Positions 1 to 8,839 of a stretch of DNA of 64,000 nucleotides are shown piece after piece. The first letter of the stretch is position 1. Every line of letters starts with the position of its first letter. The stretch is from positions 2,480,001 through 2,544,000 of the forward strand of contig NZ_AP018165.1 in assembly GCF_002356335.1 (NCBI RefSeq), in the 5' to 3' direction. This DNA is from [Mycobacterium] stephanolepidis. GTDB lineage: Bacteria > Actinomycetota > Actinomycetes > Mycobacteriales > Mycobacteriaceae. The notes under the pieces are model-generated. The model was not told where the DNA came from and did no database searches. It worked only from the letters and a program-made list of their open reading frames with translations. The position numbers and the translations under genes were made by a program.

Positions 1-461
1 CGATCACGACCACCGAATGTTTCCGGCAGCTCGACAAAGACCCCTACCTCCATACCTCAACATTCTCTAGCACTCCATTGGGCATGGCAGCGGTCTGCGG
101 TGCGCTGACCGTCATCAGCACCGAAGGGCTGGTCGAGCGCGCCGCGGCGATCGGTGAGGAGATCTTGGAGGGCATCCGGTCCGCACTCGAGCCGTGGTTC
201 GAATCCCACGAGGTTCAGGTGCGGGGCAGGGGTCTGTTGATCGGGATCGCATTCACCGACGCATCCCTCGTGGGCGATCTCCTCATCGAGCTCATCAGCC
301 ACGGAATCATCGTTAACCACTCACTGAACTCTGATCATGTCTTGCGATTGACCCCACCGGCGACCGTCGACGCAGACGAGATCAACTTCCTCCTATCAGG
401 TTTCCGCAATGCCGTGGAGCAAGTCTCTAGGCGAGCCAAAAACCACCCCGCCGCCCAGTAA
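1..461 (+). CDS. Class III (PLP) aminotransferase, C-terminal part
   Basis: Only the last ~152 codons are in the window; the frame is open from base 3 to the left edge and ends at TAA 459-461. The first residues contain HTSTFSSTPLGMAA, the signature with which class III (omega) aminotransferases close the active site after the PLP lysine (family form HTSTFxGNPL). The catalytic lysine itself lies off the edge. The C-terminal small domain (GRGLLIGIAF, then a conserved R-L-T-P-P tail) is typical. It lies 18 bases before the next gene, so it heads or belongs to the same operon as the halogenase cluster and could supply or remove an amino group on the product. The substrate cannot be told. Confidence 0.88.
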   Translation, partial: ITTTECFRQLDKDPYLHTSTFSSTPLGMAAVCGALTVISTEGLVERAAAIGEEILEGIRSALEPWFESHEVQVRGRGLLIGIAFTDASLVGDLLIELISHGIIVNHSLNSDHVLRLTPPATVDADEINFLLSGFRNAVEQVSRRAKNHPAAQ

Positions 462-479
462 CCATTGGAAGGAATCTCT

Positions 480-1019
480 ATGCGTACCGCATGCCTGACC
501 GTGTCATCCAGCTCGTACCCCGACAGAGCTTACGTAGCGATCTCCCGATTCGAGGAGTATCCCAACTTCGTGAACGACATCTCCTCTATCACTGTGCGCC
601 CGGAAACGTCGGGCACTGCTCCACCCAACACCATGTATAGCGATTGGGAGGTGAATTTCCGCAACGGACCACTCAAATGGACGGAGGTCGACTACCACGA
701 CCCCGTGAAGCGTCAGATATCTTTCGAGCAGCACTCCGGAGATTTCGAAGTGTTCCGCGGTCTGTGGCGCGTAGACGCTACAGATACTGGCTCTCGAGTC
801 GGTTTCGAAGTCACCTTCGATTTCGGCATCCCGAGCTTGGCCGGAGTGCTAGAACCTATCGCCGAACGTGTCCTGAAGGAAAGCATCTACACCATCCTGG
901 ATCGCATTCTTGAGAATGTTGCGCTGACAGAAAATAATCTTCTGACCAGTGAAGATCAACGTGCCATCGCCGCGGCATCCGACGATGCCTATTTCTCCCG
1001 CAGAGTCGGCGTGAGCTGA
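480..1019 (+). CDS. SRPBCC/polyketide cyclase-like protein (COQ10/START type)
   Basis: 179 aa. The sequence has the helix-grip (SRPBCC) pattern: an N-terminal beta strand ending in SSSYPDRAYVAISRFEEYPNFV, central antiparallel strands (W-E-V-N-F, F-E-Q-H-S-G-D-F), GLWRV and a long C-terminal helix around LKESIYTILDRIL. Members of this superfamily bind hydrophobic ligands or act as aromatases/cyclases. I chose ATG 480 over an upstream in-frame TTG (465) because GGAAGGA at 467-473 is correctly placed for it. It sits in the operon directly after the aminotransferase. Its role is inferred from fold only; cyclase, binding protein or chaperone are all possible. Confidence 0.75.
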   Translation: MRTACLTVSSSSYPDRAYVAISRFEEYPNFVNDISSITVRPETSGTAPPNTMYSDWEVNFRNGPLKWTEVDYHDPVKRQISFEQHSGDFEVFRGLWRVDATDTGSRVGFEVTFDFGIPSLAGVLEPIAERVLKESIYTILDRILENVALTENNLLTSEDQRAIAAASDDAYFSRRVGVS

Positions 1020-1056
1020 CTTAACCCAATAAGAGCGCACCGGGAGGAACACTGAC

Positions 1057-1545
1057 ATGGATCATATAAATCGCTTCGAGTCGAAGACTACGTTCGGTCT
1101 GCTACGCGCTGAGTATTTTGTCGGGATGGTCGCGTCAGGCGTACTGCTGCTGTGGAATATCGATGAAATCCGCTGGATACCGGCGATAATCCTATTCAGC
1201 TGGATAGATGTAGTCGGATACATCCCTGGTGTAATCGCGCATTTCACGCGGAAGCGAGAACCGCTGCCGAAATACTATTACGTCCTATACAACACGATGC
1301 ACAGCTTCCTGACGCAAGCAGCCGTCGCGGCGCTCTGGGTCTATTTCTTCGGATGGGAATGGGCACTCCTGGTTATCCCACTGCATCTGTGCGGAGACAG
1401 GGCGCTATTCGGCAACTTCATGAAGCAGTTCTATCTACCATTCGAACCGAAAGCGCTACCCGAGTTTGTCGAGCTCGAACGGCAGGTCAGCGGGCGCTCC
1501 CACCCATCCGGGAAGGACGCCGACTATGCCGACGTCACTCAATGA
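1057..1545 (+). CDS. Integral membrane protein, function unknown
   Basis: 162 aa, start ATG preceded by GGGAGGAA (1041-1048). Hydrophobic segments lie at about residues 20-36, 43-62 and 95-120 (the last includes a W-V-Y-F-F-G-W stretch), separated by a basic loop (HFTRKREPLPKYYYV). The C-terminal ~35 residues are hydrophilic. I do not recognise the family. Conserved-looking His/Asp (H62, H98, H111, D115) might suggest a membrane enzyme, but this is weak. It overlaps the next gene by 20 bases, so it is translated as part of the cluster operon. It may be a membrane anchor or carrier for a hydrophobic intermediate; no firmer claim is possible. Confidence 0.6.
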   Translation: MDHINRFESKTTFGLLRAEYFVGMVASGVLLLWNIDEIRWIPAIILFSWIDVVGYIPGVIAHFTRKREPLPKYYYVLYNTMHSFLTQAAVAALWVYFFGWEWALLVIPLHLCGDRALFGNFMKQFYLPFEPKALPEFVELERQVSGRSHPSGKDADYADVTQ

Positions 1546-2071
1546 GTACCGGCTACGCCGCAAGCAGGAACCAGTAGACCGCGAACAGTGCTTAAGCCTG
1601 TACCGCACACTGTCCTCCTCAGTGAGCATCGTGTCGGCAATGTGCCCCGAACTCGGCCCGCTCGGCCTCACAGTCTCGGCGATCGGCGCGATCAGCGCGG
1701 ACCCGCCGCTGCTAGCGGTGTGTCTTGCCCACGAGTCCAGGACTCTGAACACCGCGGTCATCGCTGGGCGCTTCGGGGTGCATGTCCTGCGCGCCGACCA
1801 GCGTGCCTTGGCCACTGAGTTCGCCACACCGAACTCGGCGCGATTCACCCAGCACGGATTCGCCTCGATCATGGGCGTGCCGATTCTTACCGAAGTCGAC
1901 ACTTGGGCCATCAGCGAGCTAGTTGATGCCCGCATATACGGCGACCGAACCCTGCTTATCGGTGAAGTGATCGCAACCCGCCAGGGCTCCTCGGGAGATC
2001 CCTTGATCTGGCACGACAGCAGCTATCTAGACATCGACCCTTCACCGCCAATTAGTGGGAGAGAACAATGA
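1526..2071 (+). CDS. Flavin reductase (FMN-binding split-barrel)
   Basis: 181 aa. It matches the flavin reductase-like domain of two-component monooxygenases and halogenases: LSSSVSIVSA, then GPLGLTVSAIGAISADPPLLAVCL (the flavin-contacting segment), the Fxx-HVLxxDQ motif and a C-terminal GEV-x(10)-P-L-x-W-H/Y strand. Such enzymes reduce FMN or FAD with NAD(P)H and pass free reduced flavin to a partner. ATG 1526 is chosen because of GGAAGGA at 1511-1517; the frame stays open further upstream inside the preceding gene. It overlaps the FAD oxidoreductase gene by ATGA, and the halogenase follows, so it is the obvious FADH2 supplier for that halogenase. Confidence 0.88.
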   Translation: MPTSLNEYRLRRKQEPVDREQCLSLYRTLSSSVSIVSAMCPELGPLGLTVSAIGAISADPPLLAVCLAHESRTLNTAVIAGRFGVHVLRADQRALATEFATPNSARFTQHGFASIMGVPILTEVDTWAISELVDARIYGDRTLLIGEVIATRQGSSGDPLIWHDSSYLDIDPSPPISGREQ

Positions 2072-3474
2072 GCGCACCCGAGATCGCACACACCGCTGAG
2101 ACACAACCGATTTGGTGGCCATCCGTACCTGCACAACCCGGCCCGATCCTCGAAGGACGCGCCGACGTCGACCTGGTCGTCATCGGTGCAGGACTGGCAG
2201 GGCTGGCCGCCGCATACTACGTCACCGAACTGCGACCCGAGTTGACGGTGGCCGTCGTCGAGGCCAAGCACGTCGGTGCCGGCGCCACCGGGAGAAGCAC
2301 CGGGATCGTGTCACCCGGGCTGAGCATGCCGCTGAAGTCTTTCCGCCGCAAGTACGGAGATCCGGCGGCCGCCGCATCCTTCGATGCGACATTCCACGGC
2401 GTACAGCTTCTGCGTGATCTGGTTCGCCAGGAAGACATCGACTGCGATGCGCGCGATGAACCCCACACCCTGGTGGCCCTGACGGACCGATCGCTGCGGC
2501 GGATGGAAGTACACCTGCAGAACTTGGCCGAGCTGGGCCGCGAGGTGCCCTGGTTGAGGTCACAAGAACTCGTCGAGCTGGCTGGCGCCGGATACAAAGC
2601 TGGATTCGCCTACCGCGACGCGATGGTGGTCGACCCCTACCGGCTCGTAGTAGGCATTACCTCTGCACTGCGCCGCCGAGGGGTCGCCGTATACGAGAAC
2701 AGCCCGGTTATCGACATCTCGGCGGGTGTGTCCGGTGTACAGGTATCGACGGTGCGGGGCCAGATTCGCTCCCGCGTCGGACTTCTCGCTACCGACGGCT
2801 ACTCCGGGAACCTCAATCCGCTGCGCTCGTCGGTAATCCCACTGCGCACCCATCTGCTGGCAACCGCGCCACTGAGCGACGAACAGCTGGGACAGATCGG
2901 ATGGTTGGGGCGCGGCGCAATTATCGATCAGCGCACCTTCTTCAACTACTACCGGATGTCCCAGGACAAGCGGATCGTCTTCGGTGGCGGCCCAGCGTTC
3001 GTCCCGTCGAAGGTTGCTGCCCGTGACGTGGTGCGGTCCCGAAAGATTCAGGAACTGGTTCGCCGAGAACTCATAGAGCGGTTCCCCGCGATCGCGGGAA
3101 TCGAGATTGACGCCGCCTGGTCAGGTATCACCGCCAGCTCCTTTGACCGCAACCCAGTCGTGGGCCCAGTAGCAGGAATGGACGGACTCTGGTTCGCCGG
3201 AAGCTGGTGCGGTCACGGCATTTCCACGTCGGTCGATACGGCATGGAGGTTCGCGCGCACACTCATCGGCGAGCCACTTCCCACCGACATTCCGTGGTTC
3301 CGGTCCCAGGCACAGAAGGTACCTTCGCCACTGGTACGCCAGATCGCCATCGGCTCGTATCTCAAGATCCTGCAAGCCGCAGACACTCTCGACGCAAAGA
3401 CAACCGCACCCACTCAGCACCCCACAGCTGTGAAGTCCCCTGGTGCAACAAGTTTCACGGAGGCCATCAAATGA
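2068..3474 (+). CDS. FAD-dependent oxidoreductase, DAO family (glycine/sarcosine oxidase-like)
   Basis: 468 aa. Residues ~34-65 form an ADP-binding beta-alpha-beta with GAGLAGLAAAYY and an acidic residue at the end of strand 2 (VVEAKHVGAGATGRSTGIV, the DAO-family GxGATGRNxG variant). A second flavin contact lies near the C terminus (GLWFAGSWCGHGISTS). The architecture is that of amine or amino-acid oxidases and dehydrogenases that oxidise a C-N bond (for example glycine oxidase, or GabB/PuuB gamma-glutamylputrescine oxidase). Overlaps by ATGA on both sides place it translationally between the flavin reductase and the halogenase. It probably oxidises an amine or imine intermediate; the substrate is unknown. 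Confidence 0.85.
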   Translation: MSAPEIAHTAETQPIWWPSVPAQPGPILEGRADVDLVVIGAGLAGLAAAYYVTELRPELTVAVVEAKHVGAGATGRSTGIVSPGLSMPLKSFRRKYGDPAAAASFDATFHGVQLLRDLVRQEDIDCDARDEPHTLVALTDRSLRRMEVHLQNLAELGREVPWLRSQELVELAGAGYKAGFAYRDAMVVDPYRLVVGITSALRRRGVAVYENSPVIDISAGVSGVQVSTVRGQIRSRVGLLATDGYSGNLNPLRSSVIPLRTHLLATAPLSDEQLGQIGWLGRGAIIDQRTFFNYYRMSQDKRIVFGGGPAFVPSKVAARDVVRSRKIQELVRRELIERFPAIAGIEIDAAWSGITASSFDRNPVVGPVAGMDGLWFAGSWCGHGISTSVDTAWRFARTLIGEPLPTDIPWFRSQAQKVPSPLVRQIAIGSYLKILQAADTLDAKTTAPTQHPTAVKSPGATSFTEAIK

Positions 3475-5216
3475 GCACCACCACCGAACTCGATCGCAAA
3501 CACGATGTCATCATCGTCGGTGGGGGAATCGGGGGATCGACGCTCGCGGCTATACTGGCACGGCACGAGGTGCGTGTGCTTATGATCGAAGCCAGCGGCC
3601 ACCCACGATTCGCTATTGGCGAATCCACTGTGCCCGAGACGATCATGGGGCTAAGGAACCTCGCGTTGCGGTACGACGTGCCGGAGATCGGTGACCTGTC
3701 TGCACACGGCACGCTGTCGAAGAAGGTCAGTTCCGGTTCCGGCGTGAAGCGGAACTTCAGCTTCGTCTATCACCAGGACGGAGCGCGATCCAAACCCACG
3801 GAGTACAACCAGTACCCGACTTGGGGGCCTCCCATAGGTCCGGATTCACATTTCTTCCGCCAGGATGTCGATGCCTACATGTACCAGGTCGCCCTATCCT
3901 ATGGTACCAAGGGACTTACTCACACCGCGGTTACCGATGTGGTGTTCGGCGCCGACAAAGTGACCGTGCATACCGAATCCCAGGGCGAGTTCGAGGCAAA
4001 GTACCTGGTGGATGCCGGGGGGATGCGCAGCATCCTCGGCGAGACACTGGATTTGCGTATCGACCCGCCCTACCGCACCCGATCACGAACCATTTTCAGC
4101 CATTTCACCGGGGTGCGTCCGTTCGACGATGTCGTGGAGACCGACGCCCGCACGGGCGCGATCAGTCCGTTCAGCCAGGGAACATTGCACCACCTGTTCG
4201 AAGGGGGATGGGCCTGGGTCATCCCGTTCGACAACTACCTCGGGTCGACCAGCCGCCTCTGCAGCGTCGGTATCAATCTCGACGTCGACAGGTATCCCAT
4301 GGACCCCGAGCTCACACCGGAGCAGGAGTTCTGGAAGCATGTAGACCGGTTCCCAGATTTCCGTGCTCAGATGGCCCAAGCCGCCGCCGTGCGCCCGTAT
4401 ACGGCGTCCCGACGCAGTCAGTTCGCCTCCAAACAGGTTGTCGGGGACCGGTGGTGCCTGCTGCCGCACGCATCCGACTTCATCGACCCGCTATTTTCCA
4501 GCGGGCTCGCAGTCACGGTAATGATTCTCAACGCGCTCGGGCATCGGCTGATCGACGCGGTGCGCAACAACAACTTTGCCACGGAGCGGTTTGCGTACAT
4601 CCAGGAGTGGACGAAGCGATCGTTTGACTACTACGACAAGCTGGTATCGGCCTCGTACACGAGCTTCGACAGCTTTGATCTGTGGAACGCCTGGTTCCGC
4701 GTCTGGACGATCGGGACGCTCTACGGGGTGAACGGCCAGATGGAAGCCTCGTTCGACTTCAGCAAGTCAAGCAACAGATCCGCATTCCAGGTCCTCGAGA
4801 CCCGGCCCTACCGCGGGATCCAGGGTGTCGACAACGCAACAATCAGCACCATGTTCAGTCAATCTCTGGCAGCCATCGATGAATACCAAGGCGGGCTGAT
4901 TGACTCGGCTGAGGCGCAAGATCGCATCTACGGAGCGCTCCGCGAGAGCGGGCTGATTCCCAGGTTCTGGAACACCCTCGATGCCGCCGATCAGTGCCCC
5001 TCAGGTCCATTCACACTGCTGTCCATGTCGCGCATTCTGGCGTGGGGCAAGTACCAGAGTCCAGAGCATGTACGCGGCCAGTACTTCAAATCCGGTTTCG
5101 GCCCGGTCATGAAAGAAGCCGCAAAGTTCTACGGAACCACCGTCAAAGTCGGTGTCCGGGAGGCTAATCACGCCATTCGGGACATGGTCACCTCGAAGAA
5201 CAGAGACTGGAAGTAG
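3471..5216 (+). CDS. Flavin-dependent halogenase
   Basis: 581 aa. It carries the FAD-binding GGGIGG (residues 17-22) and the halogenase-diagnostic W-x-W-x-I-P motif at W247-W249-I251-P252, which blocks monooxygenation in this family. It also has GESTVP near residue 52 and DPLFSSG, the C-terminal FAD/chloride-loop signature of the tryptophan/phenol halogenase group. The ~200-residue C-terminal extension after DPLFSSG resembles phenol/pyrrole-type or carrier-tethered members rather than PrnA-type tryptophan halogenases. Start ATG 3471 overlaps the previous stop; the longer upstream frame is a shadow. The product would be a C-Cl or C-Br bond on an electron-rich ring; the substrate and whether it is carrier-bound are unknown. 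No carrier protein gene is seen nearby. Confidence 0.88.
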   Translation: MSTTTELDRKHDVIIVGGGIGGSTLAAILARHEVRVLMIEASGHPRFAIGESTVPETIMGLRNLALRYDVPEIGDLSAHGTLSKKVSSGSGVKRNFSFVYHQDGARSKPTEYNQYPTWGPPIGPDSHFFRQDVDAYMYQVALSYGTKGLTHTAVTDVVFGADKVTVHTESQGEFEAKYLVDAGGMRSILGETLDLRIDPPYRTRSRTIFSHFTGVRPFDDVVETDARTGAISPFSQGTLHHLFEGGWAWVIPFDNYLGSTSRLCSVGINLDVDRYPMDPELTPEQEFWKHVDRFPDFRAQMAQAAAVRPYTASRRSQFASKQVVGDRWCLLPHASDFIDPLFSSGLAVTVMILNALGHRLIDAVRNNNFATERFAYIQEWTKRSFDYYDKLVSASYTSFDSFDLWNAWFRVWTIGTLYGVNGQMEASFDFSKSSNRSAFQVLETRPYRGIQGVDNATISTMFSQSLAAIDEYQGGLIDSAEAQDRIYGALRESGLIPRFWNTLDAADQCPSGPFTLLSMSRILAWGKYQSPEHVRGQYFKSGFGPVMKEAAKFYGTTVKVGVREANHAIRDMVTSKNRDWK

Positions 5217-5222
5217 CGGCCG

Positions 5223-6569
5223 ATGAGCGTCGCGGTGGTGGCCTTGGCGTCGCTCCCGAAAGAGACCACGCTGGTCTTCTTCGTTGACCTGGTCCTCCTT
5301 TTGGTGGCCGCACTGATCTGCGGAGCAGCCGCGGCGCGGATCGGCCTATCGAAGATGGTTGGAGAAATAGCCGCAGGTGTTCTACTAGGGCCGACGGTCT
5401 TTGGTCACTTCTGCCCAGGCTGGGCACAGGCATTGTTCGGACCTGGATCTGGATCGGAGATTATCAGCGGCCTGGGTCAGCTCTCGGTAGTGCTGCTTGT
5501 CGGGGTGGCCGGCATGCACGTGGACATCGACATGATTCGTCAACGCATGGCCCGAATCGCGATCATCAGCACGCTGGGGCTGGCCATCCCATTGGCATGC
5601 GGGGTGGCAGCGGGGCTGGCAGTGCCCGAACCACTGAAACCTCCTGGAGTGGAACGCATTACCTTCGCACTGTTCCTGGGCACCGCAATCGCGGTGTCCG
5701 CGATCCCAGTGATCGCGCGGATCCTCATGGACCTCGGCCTGTCGAAACACGAGATTACGCAAGTGATACTGGCCGCCGCCGTCGTCGATGACGTTGCAGG
5801 ATGGGTGCTGCTATCGGTCGTCACCGGCACGGATGGCGCCCATACGGGCGCACTGCTCCAGATGTCCCTAGCCATACTTTGCGTGCTTGCCGCCTCAGCG
5901 TTCTTCGCACGCCAGGTAACCCGGCGCCAGTTGATGCATCGATGCTCGAACCTGGCAGCCTCCACCAGCACGACCGCAACCGCGGCGACCATCATCTTGT
6001 TCGCCACTGCCGGTCAGCTGCTGGGGTTCGAGCCGGTCATCGGCGCCTTCTTCGCAGGGATGCTGATCGCGCTGGCAACCCCGCCCGGCAGCCGAGTGCA
6101 CAAACCCATGCACACTATGGCAATAGCGTTCTTTAGTCCCATCTTCTTCGCCACCATCGGACTGCAGCTTGACCTGTCCAAACTTGCCAGTATCCCGGTC
6201 CTAATCCTCACCGCAACAACGTGTCTAGTGGCAGTGGCGTCGAAATTCATCGGCGCTGGACTAGGCGCCAGAATGAGCCGGTTCAGTTGGCGTGAATCGA
6301 TCGCGATAGGCGCCGGACTCAACACCCGCGGCGTCATTCAGATCGTTATCGCCACGGTGGGCGTGCGCTGTGGTGTTTTTGGCCCCGAGATGTTCACCGC
6401 GCTGGTGGTGACAACCATCGTCACCACCATCATTGCGGCGCCAGTCCTGCGCCACACACTGGCTCCGAATCCCGACACGGAACACGACCAGACTCCGGCA
6501 CCCGCCGACCCGCAGCTGGAACTGGCAACCTCAGGCGCCGCTATACGTATCAAAGTCGCCCCAAGCTGA
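5223..6569 (+). CDS. Cation:proton antiporter (CPA2/KefB type)
   Basis: 448 aa with about 12 hydrophobic segments. CPA2 landmarks are visible: GEIAAGVLLGPTVFG in the first repeat, LGTAIAVSAIPVIARIL, and the ion-binding acidic pair in VVDDVAGW (TM5), followed by PVIGAFFAGMLIA and FFATIGLQLDLS. There is no C-terminal RCK/TrkA-N domain, so it is the short form. It starts 6 bases after the halogenase stop. Antiporters of this type occur in antibiotic clusters and may drive efflux or pH/ion homeostasis; self-resistance or export is inference from position. Confidence 0.85.
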   Translation: MSVAVVALASLPKETTLVFFVDLVLLLVAALICGAAAARIGLSKMVGEIAAGVLLGPTVFGHFCPGWAQALFGPGSGSEIISGLGQLSVVLLVGVAGMHVDIDMIRQRMARIAIISTLGLAIPLACGVAAGLAVPEPLKPPGVERITFALFLGTAIAVSAIPVIARILMDLGLSKHEITQVILAAAVVDDVAGWVLLSVVTGTDGAHTGALLQMSLAILCVLAASAFFARQVTRRQLMHRCSNLAASTSTTATAATIILFATAGQLLGFEPVIGAFFAGMLIALATPPGSRVHKPMHTMAIAFFSPIFFATIGLQLDLSKLASIPVLILTATTCLVAVASKFIGAGLGARMSRFSWRESIAIGAGLNTRGVIQIVIATVGVRCGVFGPEMFTALVVTTIVTTIIAAPVLRHTLAPNPDTEHDQTPAPADPQLELATSGAAIRIKVAPS

Positions 6570-6591
6570 TCGACCAAGAAGGTGGAAACCA

Positions 6592-7578
6592 TTGTCCGAG
6601 CACACAAAAAATGTCATCGACCCAGTCGAGTTGATCGCGAAATACGCTGACCACCCCAGCGGATTCCTCGGCTGTAACGACGAAACCAGCCACTTCACCG
6701 ACCCGGACGTGCCCGGCGCTATCGCGTACCGAAACCGGGGCCGAACCGTTTTCGTGCTGGGCGGACCATTCGCCCCAGTACAGTATCGCGGGGCCCTCCT
6801 AGACCGCTTCCTGACCTGTGTTGTGGGTCGCCGCAACCTGGTCGTCGTGCAGCTCCGGGAAGCCGACATCCCACTGTTCGACGAACGAGGTTTCACCATA
6901 GATCAGTTCGGCAGCTCGTACTCAGTCAACTTGTCCGAATTCACTACCAAGGGCAAACACCTAGCTAAGGTACGCCAGAACGTCTCCCGGGCTAGCCGTG
7001 AGGGAACCAAAGTCCGGGAGATCGACAGTGCCGAATCTTCGGCAGAACTGGATCAGATCGATCGAACGTGGCTGCGCGCCAAAGGATGGCACGTCAAGAA
7101 ACTCGACTTCATGGTAGGCCAGCGCATCGGCCGAGGAAGCGACCGCAAGCGCCTGTTCATCGCCGAGCGCGACGGCGAAGTCACCGGATACATCTCATAC
7201 TCGCCGGCATACGGCACCCGCCCAGGATGGCTCTACGATCTGACTCGTCGCGGCCCGGATGCCTCGGTTGGGACCGTTGAACTGATCAATCTCACTGCGC
7301 TGGAGCAGTTCCAGAGCGAGGGAGCAGGTTGGCTGCACCTAGGACTGACACCGTTTGCGAGTATCGCCGCGGACTCTCCCAAGTCCTCCAGCAGCGTAGT
7401 GAGCTGGATGGTCAGACAACTCGCGCAGCGGGGAAGCAGCATATACCCGGCGAAAACACAGGAAGCGTTCAAACACAAGTGGGCGCCCCAGGTGATCGAG
7501 CCTGAATACCTGGCGTTCTCCCACGGCCCCAAGGTATTTCCGGTCTGGCACCTCCTGAGGCTGACCAACGCACTATAG
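6592..7578 (+). CDS. MprF C-terminal-like (DUF2156) aminoacyltransferase family protein
   Basis: 328 aa from TTG 6592, chosen because GAAGGTGG (6578-6585) lies upstream and no in-frame ATG precedes the conserved start. The protein is the soluble tandem-GNAT module of phosphatidylglycerol lysyltransferase: GFLGCNDE near the N terminus, the KVRQNVSRA basic helix, WLRAKGW, RLFIAERDGEVTGYISYSP and the ending FKHKWAPQVIEPEYLAFS. There are no transmembrane segments, so it lacks the MprF flippase half. Family members move an aminoacyl group from aminoacyl-tRNA to a lipid or small molecule. In this cluster it could attach an amino acid to the halogenated product (inference). Confidence 0.82.
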   Translation: MSEHTKNVIDPVELIAKYADHPSGFLGCNDETSHFTDPDVPGAIAYRNRGRTVFVLGGPFAPVQYRGALLDRFLTCVVGRRNLVVVQLREADIPLFDERGFTIDQFGSSYSVNLSEFTTKGKHLAKVRQNVSRASREGTKVREIDSAESSAELDQIDRTWLRAKGWHVKKLDFMVGQRIGRGSDRKRLFIAERDGEVTGYISYSPAYGTRPGWLYDLTRRGPDASVGTVELINLTALEQFQSEGAGWLHLGLTPFASIAADSPKSSSSVVSWMVRQLAQRGSSIYPAKTQEAFKHKWAPQVIEPEYLAFSHGPKVFPVWHLLRLTNAL

Positions 7579-7622
7579 GATCCGCGTCTTGAAACCCGTT
7601 ACCTACCAGGAAAGTTGAAAAG

Positions 7623-8375
7623 ATGACGACATCGACGACGTCACCAGGAAGTTTGAGTCGGAACGAACAATTTCGGTTTGCGCGCCACGCGGTCGGCGCG
7701 CAACTGAAGTCACTTCCAGGAAGTGTGCGCGCCCGACTCGGCCGCGGTGCATCCAGCGCATTGGCCCGCGAACAAGCCCCACCGGACAGCGCACTGTCGC
7801 TGGCAGCCGCAGGGTTCGTGGCTGAGCACTATTCGACGAGCCTGTATCACCACTGCTTGCGCTGCTGGTACTTCGGAGACTTCTTCGCCCAAATCGGCGG
7901 ATACCGCTACGACCCTGAGCTCCTTTATGTCTCATGCCTTTTCCACGATATCGCGCTAACGAGCAAGTACCGGGATCAGCGGACATACGCCTGCTTCGCC
8001 GCCGAAGGGGGAGCACTGGCCAAGTCATGGCTCGAAGCCCAGGGCACAAGCCCCGGATACGGCGACACCGTGGCGAATGTCATCGCACGGCACATGGACG
8101 TCAGCGTTTCAGCCGGTGTTGCCGGCAACGAGCCCTACCTCCTGCATGAAGCAGCACATTTGGATGTGGCCGGGGCGCGCGTGGACGAAATTCCCGCCTC
8201 GTTCGCCCGCCAGGTCGCCAGCAGGCATCCGCGAGAAGGTTTTTCGAGCACATTCATCGACGCAATGCGGCACGAAGCTACTCAGCGGAAGTCTTCCCGC
8301 GCATCTGTGTTGTGGAAGATCGGCATGCGGCTCCCGATCGCAACCAACCCGCTGGACACGGCAGGAAGGCAATGA
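7623..8375 (+). CDS. HD-domain hydrolase, cyanamide hydratase-like
   Basis: 250 aa. Metal-binding HD pattern: HH at residues 76-77 within LYHHCLRCWYFG, HD at 108-109 within CLFHDIALTSKY, and a later HMD (residues ~158-160). The spacing and the aromatic W-Y-F-G after the first His resemble the cyanamide hydratase (Ddi2)/HD phosphohydrolase group, which hydrates a nitrile-like carbon or cleaves phosphoesters. SD AGGAAAG lies 5-11 bases upstream. The next gene overlaps it by ATGA. A general HD phosphatase role is an equally acceptable reading; I cannot fix the substrate. Confidence 0.75.
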   Translation: MTTSTTSPGSLSRNEQFRFARHAVGAQLKSLPGSVRARLGRGASSALAREQAPPDSALSLAAAGFVAEHYSTSLYHHCLRCWYFGDFFAQIGGYRYDPELLYVSCLFHDIALTSKYRDQRTYACFAAEGGALAKSWLEAQGTSPGYGDTVANVIARHMDVSVSAGVAGNEPYLLHEAAHLDVAGARVDEIPASFARQVASRHPREGFSSTFIDAMRHEATQRKSSRASVLWKIGMRLPIATNPLDTAGRQ

Positions 8376-8839
8376 CAATGCCTAGGCGCGTGCATACCGC
8401 TGCCAGCCTTCCTGCCGCGCGTCCCCGCGACACATCAGGAGCAGTGATCGCGGTCATCGGTTTCACGTTCGTAGCCCTCGGTATTTGGGCAGCCACTGAT
8501 CCGGAATCGTTCGGCAAGACCATCGCGAACTTCGGCGAGTTCAACCCACATCTCATCCACGACTACGCCGTGTGCTCGATAACATTCGGCACCGGGCTAC
8601 TCCTTGGGTGGAGGATCCCGAGCTGGCGCGCTCCAACCCTCATCCTGGCAGCGATCTGGAACGGGATGCACGGGTTCTTCCACATCCTCGACATGTCGAT
8701 GGCCAACACCAAGTACCTCGGCCCCGCCGAAGCGATCCTGCTGTGCTTGACCAGCGGCACGCTGGCAGGACTTGCAGCCTGGGAGTACCGGCACCCACGC
8801 AGTGGCCAGACCCGCGAAGTGAGCCGCTCCGGTGAGTGA
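8372..8839 (+). CDS. Small membrane protein, four hydrophobic segments
   Basis: 155 aa from ATG 8372 (overlaps the HD gene stop; ATG 8378 is an alternative). Hydrophobic stretches at about residues 25-42, 67-84, 90-108 and 118-140. It contains WNGMHGFFHILDM between segments, a histidine-rich motif seen in small DoxX-like or DUF4383-like membrane proteins. The last 8 bases overlap the alpha/beta hydrolase. Function unknown; translational coupling makes it a cluster member. Confidence 0.6.
   Translation: MTMPRRVHTAASLPAARPRDTSGAVIAVIGFTFVALGIWAATDPESFGKTIANFGEFNPHLIHDYAVCSITFGTGLLLGWRIPSWRAPTLILAAIWNGMHGFFHILDMSMANTKYLGPAEAILLCLTSGTLAGLAAWEYRHPRSGQTREVSRSGE

Noticed and set aside
3207..3470. 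N-terminal extension of the halogenase frame by 88 codons
   Set aside because: It overlaps the DAO gene in another frame; ATG 3471 with the ATGA overlap and the immediate FAD motif is the real start.
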